This document shows, in pieces, positions 36,101 through 42,978 of a stretch of DNA of 64,000 bases; position 1 is the stretch's first letter, and every line of letters begins with the position of its first letter. Where the stretch lies: NCBI GenBank assembly GCA_023400985.1, contig JAEXEN010000018.1, positions 1-64,000 on the forward strand, written 5' to 3'. Below the pieces are notes generated by a model. It was not told where the DNA came from. It searched no databases and was given only the letters and a program-made list of their open reading frames with translations. The position numbers were made by a program, and so were the translations under genes. Origin of the DNA: Bacillota bacterium (GTDB lineage Bacteria; Bacillota; Clostridia; Christensenellales; CAG-138).

Positions 36101-36495
36101 AAAAGCGTTTCGCCGGCTTTCGATAACCCAAAGCCCGTGCAAAGGGGTTCCTCCTTACCGGAGGCGGAATTATCGCAGTATACGACGAGGTACCCGCCCG
36201 CCGGTATCGTAACTTCGGGGAATACCCATTTGTGCGGCTCACGAAGATTGTCGCTCAATCCGTAGCCCTTTAAAGAGATATCGCGTTCGGAGGCGTTGTA
36301 GAGCTCCACCCAATCGGGTGTGCCGAGACGCTCATGAACGAGGCTTCGCACATTGGAGGAGACAGCTTCGCTGATGAAGATGGACGAATTGGCCTCCGGG
36401 CTTAGCTGAACGCTGCCGCAGGAGGCGAGTATCGGCGTCAGGAGGGCCGCGCACAAAAAAAGAGCGGCTATTTTGAAGCGGATCATGGCTTTCAT
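33151..36495 (-). CDS. CotH-kinase lipoprotein with four lamin-tail domains
   Basis: An 1114-residue lipoprotein: signal peptide with lipobox LASC (Cys26), four lamin-tail domains at about 35-165, 190-335, 345-490 and 500-640 (each with a DWVELYN or PYAELYN core and a GYYLSDE-like strand), a chitobiase C-terminal-like module (650-715, EIRYTLDGSLPD), then a CotH domain (720-1080). CotH is an atypical kinase that phosphorylates spore-coat proteins in Bacillus. The expected DLDLSFSS metal aspartates, SLVLRNSGQDANDARIAD and the VAVYINGQYWGLYDLNE segment are present. The site of action is outside the membrane, so the phosphate donor and target are puzzling. Start codon choice is discussed with the promoter. 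Confidence 0.88.
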   Translation of the reverse strand: MKAMIRFKIAALFLCAALLTPILASCGSVQLSPEANSSIFISEAVSSNVRSLVHERLGTPDWVELYNASERDISLKGYGLSDNLREPHKWVFPEVTIPAGGYLVVYCDNSASGKEEPLCTGFGLSKAGETLFLSDEYYNLLQQLTLPELKSDVSYAMKDDFSYGYCAAPTPGAKNDQPVSDTLEGLIYGAGPDDLRLSEVLPKNKNIPASDGGFYPYAELYNSSSSPLYLSSFYLTDDETEPQKWQIEGETLQPGQYALIFFTGKEGVLNGGEICAPFKLGSEDTYLILYDSGFTECARLTWGLDMPEGVSVTEDGKFTAFPTPAAENSAVRFESLDFSDMTEFDPVRINEVLVGNRYGLSDEDGDRDAWVELYNGSDAAISLNGYYLSDELDSPFKWALPDTELASHAYKIVFLSGKDKFGEQLHSSFRLSKSDGMLVLCSKNGLKLDRVSYEPSIGDDISIGRDGTGAWKYFASPTPDAENTTHAFESLSAVQRVDVNGVYISEVCAVNAVKSGAADWIELYNGSNRDKKLDGWYLSDDPDVLSLFSLSGVVVPANGYAVVNASPTGAEGVTAPFSVSAGGETLLLTDDNGVLSDAFETGVLRSGVTSGRIEGDGSGTRYFFTSATKKAANSAASAYPAYVMDPVFSDRTLYHSEAFTFAISCLTSGAEIRYTLDGSLPDASSPLYTEPLTISKNTPVRAVALKVGLLNSKIVNATYLFEDPHTLPVVCLSMESSDFNTVYSVIDRWQKVERGGGSFEYYEADGKLGTALPCGLRVSGASTLLMRQKSLTIYFRGGYGASTADYPFFDSGAVNSYSSLVLRNSGQDANDARIADSFCMRAVKGLNIEAVYTHPVAVYINGQYWGLYDLNENQNEDYLASYYGVNPDQVDIIRRNETPLAGSRYDFKRVREFALNRDTSSDAAYAELCQWVDVDYFTDYLITQTYFCNGDMFNQKYWRSQDYAVKWRPVYFDLDLSFSSVTRNLLTAYFTAEGVPSRDGTLTNMDIFVGLKKNAAWREQFCKRYVYVVVNQFDPERLTAVLDELASEMEPEMERHIDRWGSPNSISRWKNELDDIRSFLQKRPDYALRNLQSTFGLSAETLQSYIDAAKAGNG

Positions 36496-36502
36496 GAAAA
36501 AT

Positions 36503-36530
36503 ATTATAACACAAATACCCGTGCTTGGAA
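36503..36530 (-). promoter_or_regulatory. Promoter of the CotH gene; possible leaderless transcript
   Basis: On the minus strand TTCCAA (36530-36525) and TATAAT (36508-36503) are separated by 16 bases. Only 7 bases lie between the -10 and the first ATG (36495), so transcription would begin at or within a base or two of the start codon. A second in-frame ATG at 36486 would leave a leader of about 9 bases with no Shine-Dalgarno. Either way the message has almost no leader. Confidence 0.55.
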
Positions 36531-36600
36531 GGTCGAGAAATGCGAGGAAACGAACAATATGTCATAAATTCGTACAATTATGACAAGCCCGCGTTCTGCC

Positions 36601-36629
36601 TTGCCTTGTGAAAACGAGGATATTATAAT
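36601..36629 (+). promoter_or_regulatory. Promoter of the first two-component operon
   Basis: TTGCCT and TATAAT are separated by 17 bases, giving a near-consensus promoter about 30 bases ahead of the response regulator start. It diverges from the CotH promoter, with about 70 bases between the two -35 boxes. Confidence 0.7.
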
Positions 36630-36658
36630 AATGGCAAGAATAGATGAGGTGAGTTTTC

Positions 36659-37351
36659 ATGTCCGTCAAGCAAAAAATACTCATTTGCGACGATCAGCCC
36701 ATCATCCACGAAACGCTCGGCGTTTATTTGGAAGACGAGGGCTTCTCGTATATTTCCGCGATGGACGGGCAGGCCGCGCTCGATATGGCGGAGGCGCAAA
36801 AGCCGGACCTCCTTATTTTAGACCTTATGATGCCCGTAAAAAACGGCATCGAGGTATGCCGCGAGCTTAGGGCGAAAAGCCGCGTGCCCATTATCATGCT
36901 CACCGCCAAAGGCGAGGAGATCGACCGCATTTTGGGTCTAGAGCTCGGCGCAGACGATTACATTGTAAAGCCGTTTTCCGCGCGCGAAGTCGTGGCCCGT
37001 GTCAAAGCGGTATTGCGGCGCATCAGCGCCGCAAAATCGGAACCCGAGAAGCTTTTGCGTTTTGAGCGGCTCGAGGTCAACATTGCAAGCTACGAGGTGA
37101 AGGTGGACGGCAAAGCCGTGCCTTTTACGCCCAAGGAGGTCGAAATACTGCATCTTCTTGCGTCACACCCCGGACGCGTGTTCGATCGCGAGCAGATACT
37201 TTCCCTCGTATGGGGTTACGATTACTTCGGCGATACGCGGGCGGTCGATACGCAGATCAAGCGCATCCGCCAAAAACTTCCCGAGGAGGGCATGAACTGG
37301 CATCTCAAGACCGTGTACGGCGTCGGCTATAAATTCGAGGCGGAGGCATGA
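36659..37351 (+). CDS. OmpR/PhoB-family response regulator
   Basis: A 230-residue regulator. The receiver domain (residues 5-118) has the acidic pair Asp11/Asp12, the phosphoacceptor Asp55 in LILDLMMP, the conserved Thr in MLTAKGEE and Lys in VKPFSARE. The C-terminal winged-helix domain (about 135-228) ends YGVGYKFEAEA and binds direct repeats in this family. GAGGTGA precedes the ATG. It overlaps the sensor kinase gene by 4 bases, so the two are a cognate pair. It is strikingly similar to the regulator at 39184, including the shared 30-residue run from PIIMLTAKGEE to LRR. Confidence 0.94.
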   Translation: MSVKQKILICDDQPIIHETLGVYLEDEGFSYISAMDGQAALDMAEAQKPDLLILDLMMPVKNGIEVCRELRAKSRVPIIMLTAKGEEIDRILGLELGADDYIVKPFSAREVVARVKAVLRRISAAKSEPEKLLRFERLEVNIASYEVKVDGKAVPFTPKEVEILHLLASHPGRVFDREQILSLVWGYDYFGDTRAVDTQIKRIRQKLPEEGMNWHLKTVYGVGYKFEAEA

Positions 37352-39087
37352 AAAAAACCATCCTCTTTAAAATACTCGGGCTTGTTTTGTTCACGGTTAT
37401 TTTGAGCGCCGCGCTTACGGCGCTCGTTTTCAGCTATTCCGGCAGAATGGTATTCTCCTCCATCAAGGCGCAGGAGCTTGCGCCGCGCGCCGCTTACATC
37501 GCGGATATCACGGCGGGATATCTGCAAGGCTACATAGGGCCTAATGAATTCAAGCGCACCATCGAGACCGAGTACGCCATTTGGGACGCCGCGCTCTACA
37601 TCTACAACGTGAACGGCGAAACGGTAGCGCGCCCCCAAGGCCCGACGGGCGAAACGGCTGAGACGCTTACGGAAAACGGCTACGTCGCGCGGGTGCTCGC
37701 GGGGGAGATGCTGTACTCTCCCGATACCGCAAAAAAAGCGGGGGTCGTCATCGGAGCGCCGGTCGTAAGCGACTTCGGCAACACGATCGGCGCGGTCTTC
37801 CTCGTGAAGCCTCTTAAAGAAGTCAATGCGGCGCTCGGCGGGCTTACCATTGCGCTCGTCGCTAGCATGGTGATCTCGCTTGCGGTGATGACCGTGCCCG
37901 CCTTCTTCGCCTCGCGCGGGCTCACAAAACCCTTAAGGCAGATGAACAGCGCCGCGCAGGCCATGGCGCGCGGGGATTTTTCCGTACGCGCCTATGAGGG
38001 CGGCGAAGACGAGGTGTCCCAGCTCGGGCGCTCGCTCAACCTTCTTTCCTCAGCGCTTTCAGAGACCATCGGCGAGCTTACGTTTGAAAGGAACCGCTTG
38101 CGCGCGGTGCTCGACGGCTTAGGCGAAGGTATCGTGGCCGTCAACGCGCAAAGAGAGATCACCCATTGCAACCCCTCTGCCGTAAAACTGCTGGGTGGGG
38201 AACCCGAAACGCACTGCGAGGAGATTGCGGAGTTTCAAGCCGTGCTCGACGAGCTTTACGAAACGCTTTCTTCGGGCGCATCCCGTGCGCGTGAACTAAA
38301 GTTGGACGGTACCGTGCTACACGTGGCAACGACCGCGCTCCTCGATGAGCGCGGCGCGCCGGAGGGGGCGGTGACGCTCATACAGGACGTCACGGAATCG
38401 GAGCGTTTGGAGCAGACGCGCCGCGAATACGTGGCGAACGTTTCCCACGAGCTTCGCACACCCATTGCCTCCATACGAAGCCTCGCGGACGCTTTGAACG
38501 ACGGGCTCATAAAAAAACAGGAGGACAAACAGCGCTATTACGGGTATATTTTGAAGGAATCTCTAAGGCTGTCGCGGCTCATCGACGATCTGTTGGAGCT
38601 TTCGCGGCTGCAATCGGGCGCGGTGGCGCTCACCAGACAGAAATTCGACTTAAAGGAGCTCCTTTATGACGTGGCGGACCGCTACGGGAATGCCGCCGAG
38701 GAAAAAGGGCTCTCCATAAAACTCGATGTGCCGGGGGAGGAGCTTTATGCATACAGCAACCCCGACCGTGCGGAGCAAGTGCTCATAGCGCTTCTCGACA
38801 ACGCTATCAAACATGCTCCATCGGATGGAAAGATAGGATTGAGCACGCGCACGGAAGGCGAAAAGTACCATGTGTGCGTCACGAACCCCGGCAGCATCGA
38901 CAAGGAGGACGCGGAGCACCTGTTCGACCGCTTTTTCAAGGTCGATAAATCCCATTCGGGCGGCGGTACGGGTTTAGGGCTTGCGATTGCCCGCGAGGTG
39001 CTCGCGCTCCTTGGCGAAACGATTTCCGTAGAGGCCGAAAACGGTGTAATTGCGTTCAGCTTCACGCTGGATCGTTCCATAAAGTGA
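37348..39087 (+). CDS. Sensor histidine kinase (PhoR/VicK-like)
   Basis: A 579-residue membrane kinase. TM1 at about 8-30, an extracytoplasmic sensor of about 130 residues, TM2 at about 166-190, HAMP (195-245), PAS-like domain (255-350), HisKA with phosphoacceptor His367 in VSHELRTP, and a HATPase_c domain with the N box DNAIKHAP, DRFFKVDKSHSGGGTGLGLAIA (F and G2 boxes). The stimulus is unknown. It overlaps its regulator by ATGA. A terminator at 39113-39144 follows. Its kinase core and layout closely match the kinase at 39871, but the sensor domains differ. Confidence 0.93.
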   Translation: MKKTILFKILGLVLFTVILSAALTALVFSYSGRMVFSSIKAQELAPRAAYIADITAGYLQGYIGPNEFKRTIETEYAIWDAALYIYNVNGETVARPQGPTGETAETLTENGYVARVLAGEMLYSPDTAKKAGVVIGAPVVSDFGNTIGAVFLVKPLKEVNAALGGLTIALVASMVISLAVMTVPAFFASRGLTKPLRQMNSAAQAMARGDFSVRAYEGGEDEVSQLGRSLNLLSSALSETIGELTFERNRLRAVLDGLGEGIVAVNAQREITHCNPSAVKLLGGEPETHCEEIAEFQAVLDELYETLSSGASRARELKLDGTVLHVATTALLDERGAPEGAVTLIQDVTESERLEQTRREYVANVSHELRTPIASIRSLADALNDGLIKKQEDKQRYYGYILKESLRLSRLIDDLLELSRLQSGAVALTRQKFDLKELLYDVADRYGNAAEEKGLSIKLDVPGEELYAYSNPDRAEQVLIALLDNAIKHAPSDGKIGLSTRTEGEKYHVCVTNPGSIDKEDAEHLFDRFFKVDKSHSGGGTGLGLAIAREVLALLGETISVEAENGVIAFSFTLDRSIK

Positions 39088-39112
39088 CCGTTCTGTGTCA
39101 AATTTTCAAAAA

Positions 39113-39144
39113 AGCGGGGCGCATTGTTTTTACAATGCGCCGCT
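39113..39144 (+). terminator. Terminator between the duplicated two-component operons
   Basis: AGCGG-GGCGCATTGT pairs with ACAATGCGCCGCT across a short T loop, with one bulged G. It lies 26 bases after the first kinase. A TATAAT at 39150-39155 immediately follows and may start the second operon. Confidence 0.6.
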
Positions 39145-39149
39145 TATGG

Positions 39150-39155
39150 TATAAT
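39150..39155 (+). promoter_or_regulatory. -10 element of the second two-component operon
   Basis: TATAAT lies about 30 bases before the regulator start. The candidate -35 (TTTTAC, 16 bases upstream) overlaps the 3' arm of the preceding terminator hairpin, so the two signals are interlocked. Confidence 0.5.
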
Positions 39156-39183
39156 GACAGTAATAATTTGGGGGTGTTTTTCG

Positions 39184-39870
39184 ATGAGCGCAAACAAAAT
39201 ACTCGTTGCGGACGACGATAAAATCGTACACGAATCGCTCGGCATCTATTTAAAGGCCGAGGGCTACGACGTGGTAGATGTTTACGACGGAAAATCCGCG
39301 GTGGAGAGCCTTGATCCCGAGATCGCGCTTTGTGTGCTCGATATCATGATGCCGGCCATGTCGGGCATTGAGGTATGCAAAGAGATCCGCAAAACCTCCC
39401 GTGTGCCCATCATCATGCTTACCGCCAAAGGCGAGGAGATCGACCGCATCCTGGGCCTCGAGCTCGGGGCGGACGATTACATCGTAAAGCCGTTCAGCCC
39501 GCGCGAGGTCGTCGCGCGCATTAAGGCGGTCCTTAGGCGCACCACCGAGCAGCAGCATTCCGCAGACGAGGGCGTTGTGGTGCATGAGGGCCTTGTGATC
39601 GATATCAAGAGCTATACGGTCACGCTCAAGGGTGAGCCCGTTATCTGCACGCCCAAGGAGATTGAGATACTCCACATGCTCGCGTCCAATCCCGGGCAGG
39701 TCTTTACGCGCGAACAGCTTCTCAATAGGGTTTGGGGCTACGATTTTGCGGGCGAGACACGCACGGTCGATACGCACATCAAGCGCATCCGCGCCAAACT
39801 CGATAACACGGGGCTGAACTGGAGCATCAAGACCATCTACGGGGTAGGTTATAAATTTGAGGTCGAGTAA
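39184..39870 (+). CDS. OmpR/PhoB-family response regulator (second copy)
   Basis: A 228-residue regulator with Asp10/Asp11, phosphoacceptor Asp53 in CVLDIMMP, MLTAKGEE and VKPFSPREV in the receiver, then a winged-helix DNA-binding domain ending YGVGYKFEVE. Residues VPIIMLTAKGEEIDRILGLE and their continuation match the regulator at 36659 almost exactly, so the two genes are recent paralogues or under strong constraint. ATG 39184 follows GGGGGTG; a longer frame beginning at 39124 would cover the promoter. The next kinase begins directly after its stop. Confidence 0.94.
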   Translation: MSANKILVADDDKIVHESLGIYLKAEGYDVVDVYDGKSAVESLDPEIALCVLDIMMPAMSGIEVCKEIRKTSRVPIIMLTAKGEEIDRILGLELGADDYIVKPFSPREVVARIKAVLRRTTEQQHSADEGVVVHEGLVIDIKSYTVTLKGEPVICTPKEIEILHMLASNPGQVFTREQLLNRVWGYDFAGETRTVDTHIKRIRAKLDNTGLNWSIKTIYGVGYKFEVE

Positions 39871-41790
39871 ATGAGAAGCGTATTCTTTCGGCGCTTGCTC
39901 GTTGCGTTAGTGATAGCCATGCTGCTTGCCTGCGCGTTTATGGCAGCTGGCTATCTTTATTTGAGCAGGGATACCTATACCGATATACGGCTTCAGGAAA
40001 TGCGCTCCGAGGCGAACGCCGTCACCGAGCTTCTTTCGGAGCGCCAAAACGGTGAGATCAGCGAAGCCGCGTTCGACCGCCTTTATCATTCGCTCCTCTC
40101 GGATACGAGCGTGGGCGTGATTTTAATCGCTCCAAACGGCAGCCCCGTGCCGCGCGGCTACCGCATGTTCGATTTAAGCGCGGAAGACGCCTCTGCGGCC
40201 TTTCAGACGCAGATCAACAAGCTTCTTTTAGGCGGCTCGGTGAGTGAAAGCAACGCCGATATAGAGGGCCTCGGACGCGTCGTGATCGTAGGCGAGCCTG
40301 TAAACGGAGGGCAGGGCGGCATTTCCGGCGTACTCATCGTGAAATCCCGCGCGGATATCATCGCTGCGTCGGAACGCAAAAATTCCACGCTGTTTCTTAT
40401 CATCACGCTCGTGGTACCGGTATCGATGCTCCTCGTAACGCTTCGTATACGCCGCATCACCGAACCGCTGCACGAAATGAGCGAAGTCGCCATCCAAATG
40501 GCCAGGGGCGATTTCGATATCCGCGCCGACGAGAAGGAACCGGGGGAGGTGGGCGTGCTTGCGCGCGCGCTGAACGACCTATGTGAAACGCTCTCGGGCA
40601 CCATTTACCAACTCGGCTCCGAGAAGGGGCAGCTTGACGAAATACTGCAAAGCCTTACCGACGGCGTCGCCGTTACGGATTCGCTGGGCATGCTCACGCA
40701 TTACAATACAGCACTCATGCGCATGTTCGGCGCGGTAAAGGTGGAAAAGCGCGAAGAGCTTGTGGCTGACAGCATGGTATGGAAGTCGTTTGACGAGGTA
40801 TTTCTTTCTGGCGCGCCGCAAACCGTCACCTATCCGATGGCAGGGGATAAAACACTTTGGATCACCATTTCGCCCGTCATGGACGGGGAAGGGAACCGCA
40901 CGGGCGTGGTAGGCCTTTTCAAGGATATGACGGAGATGGAGCGGCTCGAGCAGACGCGCCGCGAATACGTCGCCAACGTTTCGCACGAGCTTCGCACGCC
41001 GCTCACCGCCGTAAGGGGGCTGTTGGAGCCCCTTGCCGACGGTATGGTCAAAAGCGAGGAGGACAGGCAGCGCTATTATAAGATCATGCTGCACGAGGTG
41101 ATACGCCTTTCTCGCCTCATCACCGATATGCTGGAGCTATCGAGGCTCCAATCCGGCACGGAATACATGGAGCTTTCCCGCGTGGATATAGACGCACTCG
41201 TTCGCGATATCGCTGAAGGTTACGCCGGTTCGGCGAGCCAAAACGGCATTGAACTCATCGTGGACGCGGAAAACGATCCCGACGCGCTGACGGACCCCGA
41301 CCGCATCGAGCAGGTGCTCGTAATCCTTCTCGATAACGCCATGCGTTATACGCCGAAGGGCGGCAGCATCACCCTTTCCGTGCGAAACGGCAAGCGGCTT
41401 CTCGTGAGCGTCACCGATACGGGCTGCGGCATCCCGGAGGCCGATCTGCCGCATATTTTCGAACGATTTTACAAGGTGGATAAGTCCCGTAACGAAGGCG
41501 GCACGGGTTTGGGCCTTTCCATCGCAAAATACATCATGGATAAGCTGGACGAGACCATCACCGTAGATAGCGAGCTTAACAAGGGCACGCGTTTCACATT
41601 CAGCGTGAAAAAATACGTGTCCAACGCCATCCCGCTGGGACCCGCCAACGAGGAACGCATCCCTTACGGTTCGGGAAGCGGCAAGGAGCCCAAAGCGAAC
41701 GAGCCCGAGGTGGACGCGCCTTATGAGGTGCTCGAAGGGCCGCAGAAAAAGGAATCTCAGCGGCAGCCGAGAAAGCGCGAAAAAACATGA
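39871..41790 (+). CDS. Sensor histidine kinase (second copy) with charged tail
   Basis: A 639-residue kinase laid out as the first: TM1 (about 8-30), extracytoplasmic sensor of about 130 residues, TM2 (about 170-190), HAMP, PAS-like domain, HisKA with His372 in VSHELRTP, and HATPase_c with DNAMRYTP and DKSRNEGGTGLGLSIA. Unlike its paralogue it carries a C-terminal tail of about 55 residues, rich in Glu, Lys, Pro and Arg, after the catalytic domain; it looks disordered and may hold a protein partner. Its ATG directly follows the regulator's TAA, and its own end overlaps the radical SAM gene by ATGA. Confidence 0.93.
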   Translation: MRSVFFRRLLVALVIAMLLACAFMAAGYLYLSRDTYTDIRLQEMRSEANAVTELLSERQNGEISEAAFDRLYHSLLSDTSVGVILIAPNGSPVPRGYRMFDLSAEDASAAFQTQINKLLLGGSVSESNADIEGLGRVVIVGEPVNGGQGGISGVLIVKSRADIIAASERKNSTLFLIITLVVPVSMLLVTLRIRRITEPLHEMSEVAIQMARGDFDIRADEKEPGEVGVLARALNDLCETLSGTIYQLGSEKGQLDEILQSLTDGVAVTDSLGMLTHYNTALMRMFGAVKVEKREELVADSMVWKSFDEVFLSGAPQTVTYPMAGDKTLWITISPVMDGEGNRTGVVGLFKDMTEMERLEQTRREYVANVSHELRTPLTAVRGLLEPLADGMVKSEEDRQRYYKIMLHEVIRLSRLITDMLELSRLQSGTEYMELSRVDIDALVRDIAEGYAGSASQNGIELIVDAENDPDALTDPDRIEQVLVILLDNAMRYTPKGGSITLSVRNGKRLLVSVTDTGCGIPEADLPHIFERFYKVDKSRNEGGTGLGLSIAKYIMDKLDETITVDSELNKGTRFTFSVKKYVSNAIPLGPANEERIPYGSGSGKEPKANEPEVDAPYEVLEGPQKKESQRQPRKREKT

Positions 41791-42674
41791 GCGGCTGTAT
41801 GCTCTGCCCGCGCGAATGCGGCGCTGTACGCTCCGTGGAAGCGGGGCAGTGCGGCGCGTATAGCTTGCCGCGTGTGGCACGCGCGATGCTCCACATGTGG
41901 GAGGAACCCTGCATCAGCGGTTCGCGCGGTTCGGGCGCCGTATTCTTCAGCGGCTGCAACTTAAGTTGCGTATTCTGCCAAAATTACGATATCAGCCAGA
42001 CGCTTTTCGGTGAAGAGGCGGATGAAGACCGCCTCGCCAATATCATGTTTTCGTTAAAGAAGGCAGGCGCGCACAATATCAACCTCGTTACGCCCGCGCC
42101 GCATGTGCCCGTGATCATTAAGGCGGTGAAACGCGCGAGGGAGCAGGGACTCAATATCCCCATCGTGTACAATACCAACGCCTACGAAAAGGTCGAAACG
42201 CTGCGCGCGCTCGAAGGCGTCGTGGACATTTATCTGCCTGATCTTAAATACTTGACGCCGCTCGTTTCCGAGCGGTATTCGGGCGCAGCCGATTATTTCC
42301 TTTATGCCTCGGAGGCGCTCAAAGAGATGTGGAGGCAGTGTGGGAAGCTTTTAATCGACGAAGAGGGCCTCGCAAGGCGCGGGATGATCGTAAGACATCT
42401 CGTTCTGCCGGGTTCGGTCGACGAAGCCCGGCGCGCGCTGGATTTTTTGAGCGAGAATTTCCCTTTGGAGATCGCCGTATCTCTCATGTGCCAGTACGTG
42501 CCCATGTATAAGGCAAGCTTTCCGCCGCTCAACCGAAAACTTATGAAACGAGAATACGACAGGGCGGTAAGATACTGTATAGAAAAGGGCTTTACCAATG
42601 TATTTGTACAGCAATTTTCCTCGGCTGACAGCGCGTTTACGCCCATATTTGACGGGAACCTGAACGGATTATGA
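41787..42674 (+). CDS. Radical SAM protein, PflA-like
   Basis: A 295-residue radical SAM enzyme. The cluster-binding motif is CNLSCVFCQNYDIS (CxxxCxxC). A second set of cysteines opens the chain (CMLCPREC near residues 4-11, then QCG), as in the pyruvate-formate-lyase-activating-like proteins close to AmmeMemoRadiSam. The family's substrate is not settled. It overlaps the second histidine kinase by 4 bases, implying coupled translation with a two-component system, which is unusual for this enzyme. No glycyl-radical partner is nearby. Confidence 0.85.
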   Translation: MSGCMLCPRECGAVRSVEAGQCGAYSLPRVARAMLHMWEEPCISGSRGSGAVFFSGCNLSCVFCQNYDISQTLFGEEADEDRLANIMFSLKKAGAHNINLVTPAPHVPVIIKAVKRAREQGLNIPIVYNTNAYEKVETLRALEGVVDIYLPDLKYLTPLVSERYSGAADYFLYASEALKEMWRQCGKLLIDEEGLARRGMIVRHLVLPGSVDEARRALDFLSENFPLEIAVSLMCQYVPMYKASFPPLNRKLMKREYDRAVRYCIEKGFTNVFVQQFSSADSAFTPIFDGNLNGL

Positions 42675-42734
42675 ATAAATTGTAAAACCCCCGTTATATT
42701 TTGTTTTTTAGCGGTTAACCGCTTGCATTGCGGC

Positions 42735-42806
42735 CTACAAGATGCTAGCATAATGATAACGAATAGCGATTATGCCGTCCGCCCGGGAAAGAACAGTAAT
42801 CTTCAT
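42735..42806 (-). CDS. Possible 23-residue peptide with strong ribosome site
   Basis: The frame reads MKITVLSRADGIIAIRYHYA and three more residues, then TAG. TTGGAGG is placed 7 bases before the ATG, which is as good as any site in the window. There is no convincing promoter and no recognised family. It may be a leader peptide, a small regulatory peptide, or the 5' stub of a lost gene. A longer frame through 43025 is rejected because the ribosome site lies inside it. Confidence 0.35.
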   Translation of the reverse strand: MKITVLSRADGIIAIRYHYASIL

Positions 42807-42908
42807 TGTTTTTCCTCCAAACAAAAACACCGAACTACTTACCTCAAACTTCACATGCCACACAGTGTGGGCAGCTGAGCGGCATCGGAAACCGGGCGGG
42901 ATTTCGTT

Positions 42909-42943
42909 AAGGAGCTTCCTTTGATCGGGAGGCTCCTTTTTCT
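42909..42943 (+). terminator. Terminator or attenuator before the solute-binding gene
   Basis: AAGGAGCTTCC (42909-42919) pairs with GGGAGGCTCCTT (42928-42938), with one G-T wobble, followed by a T run. It is 235 bases after the radical SAM gene and only 36 before the next start, so it may act as an attenuator for that gene rather than as a simple operon end. Confidence 0.6.
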
Positions 42944-42978
42944 GTGCCCGCATGCATAGAGTAATGTGAGGTGAGAGC

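Larger units (their letters stand above)
42675..42978. other. Intergenic stretch before the solute-binding gene
   Basis: This 304-base stretch holds a short palindrome GCGGTTAACCGC (about 42711-42722), a small reading frame on the minus strand (42735-42806), a second palindrome around CCACACAGTGTGG (about 42855-42867) and the plus-strand terminator-like hairpin at 42909-42938. I do not recognise a riboswitch class in it. Confidence 0.5.

Noticed and set aside
42675..42978. Possible riboswitch before the solute-binding gene
   Set aside because: The hairpin and the GC-rich sequence before it do not match the conserved cores of cobalamin, TPP, SAM, glycine or cyclic-di-GMP riboswitches that I could recall.
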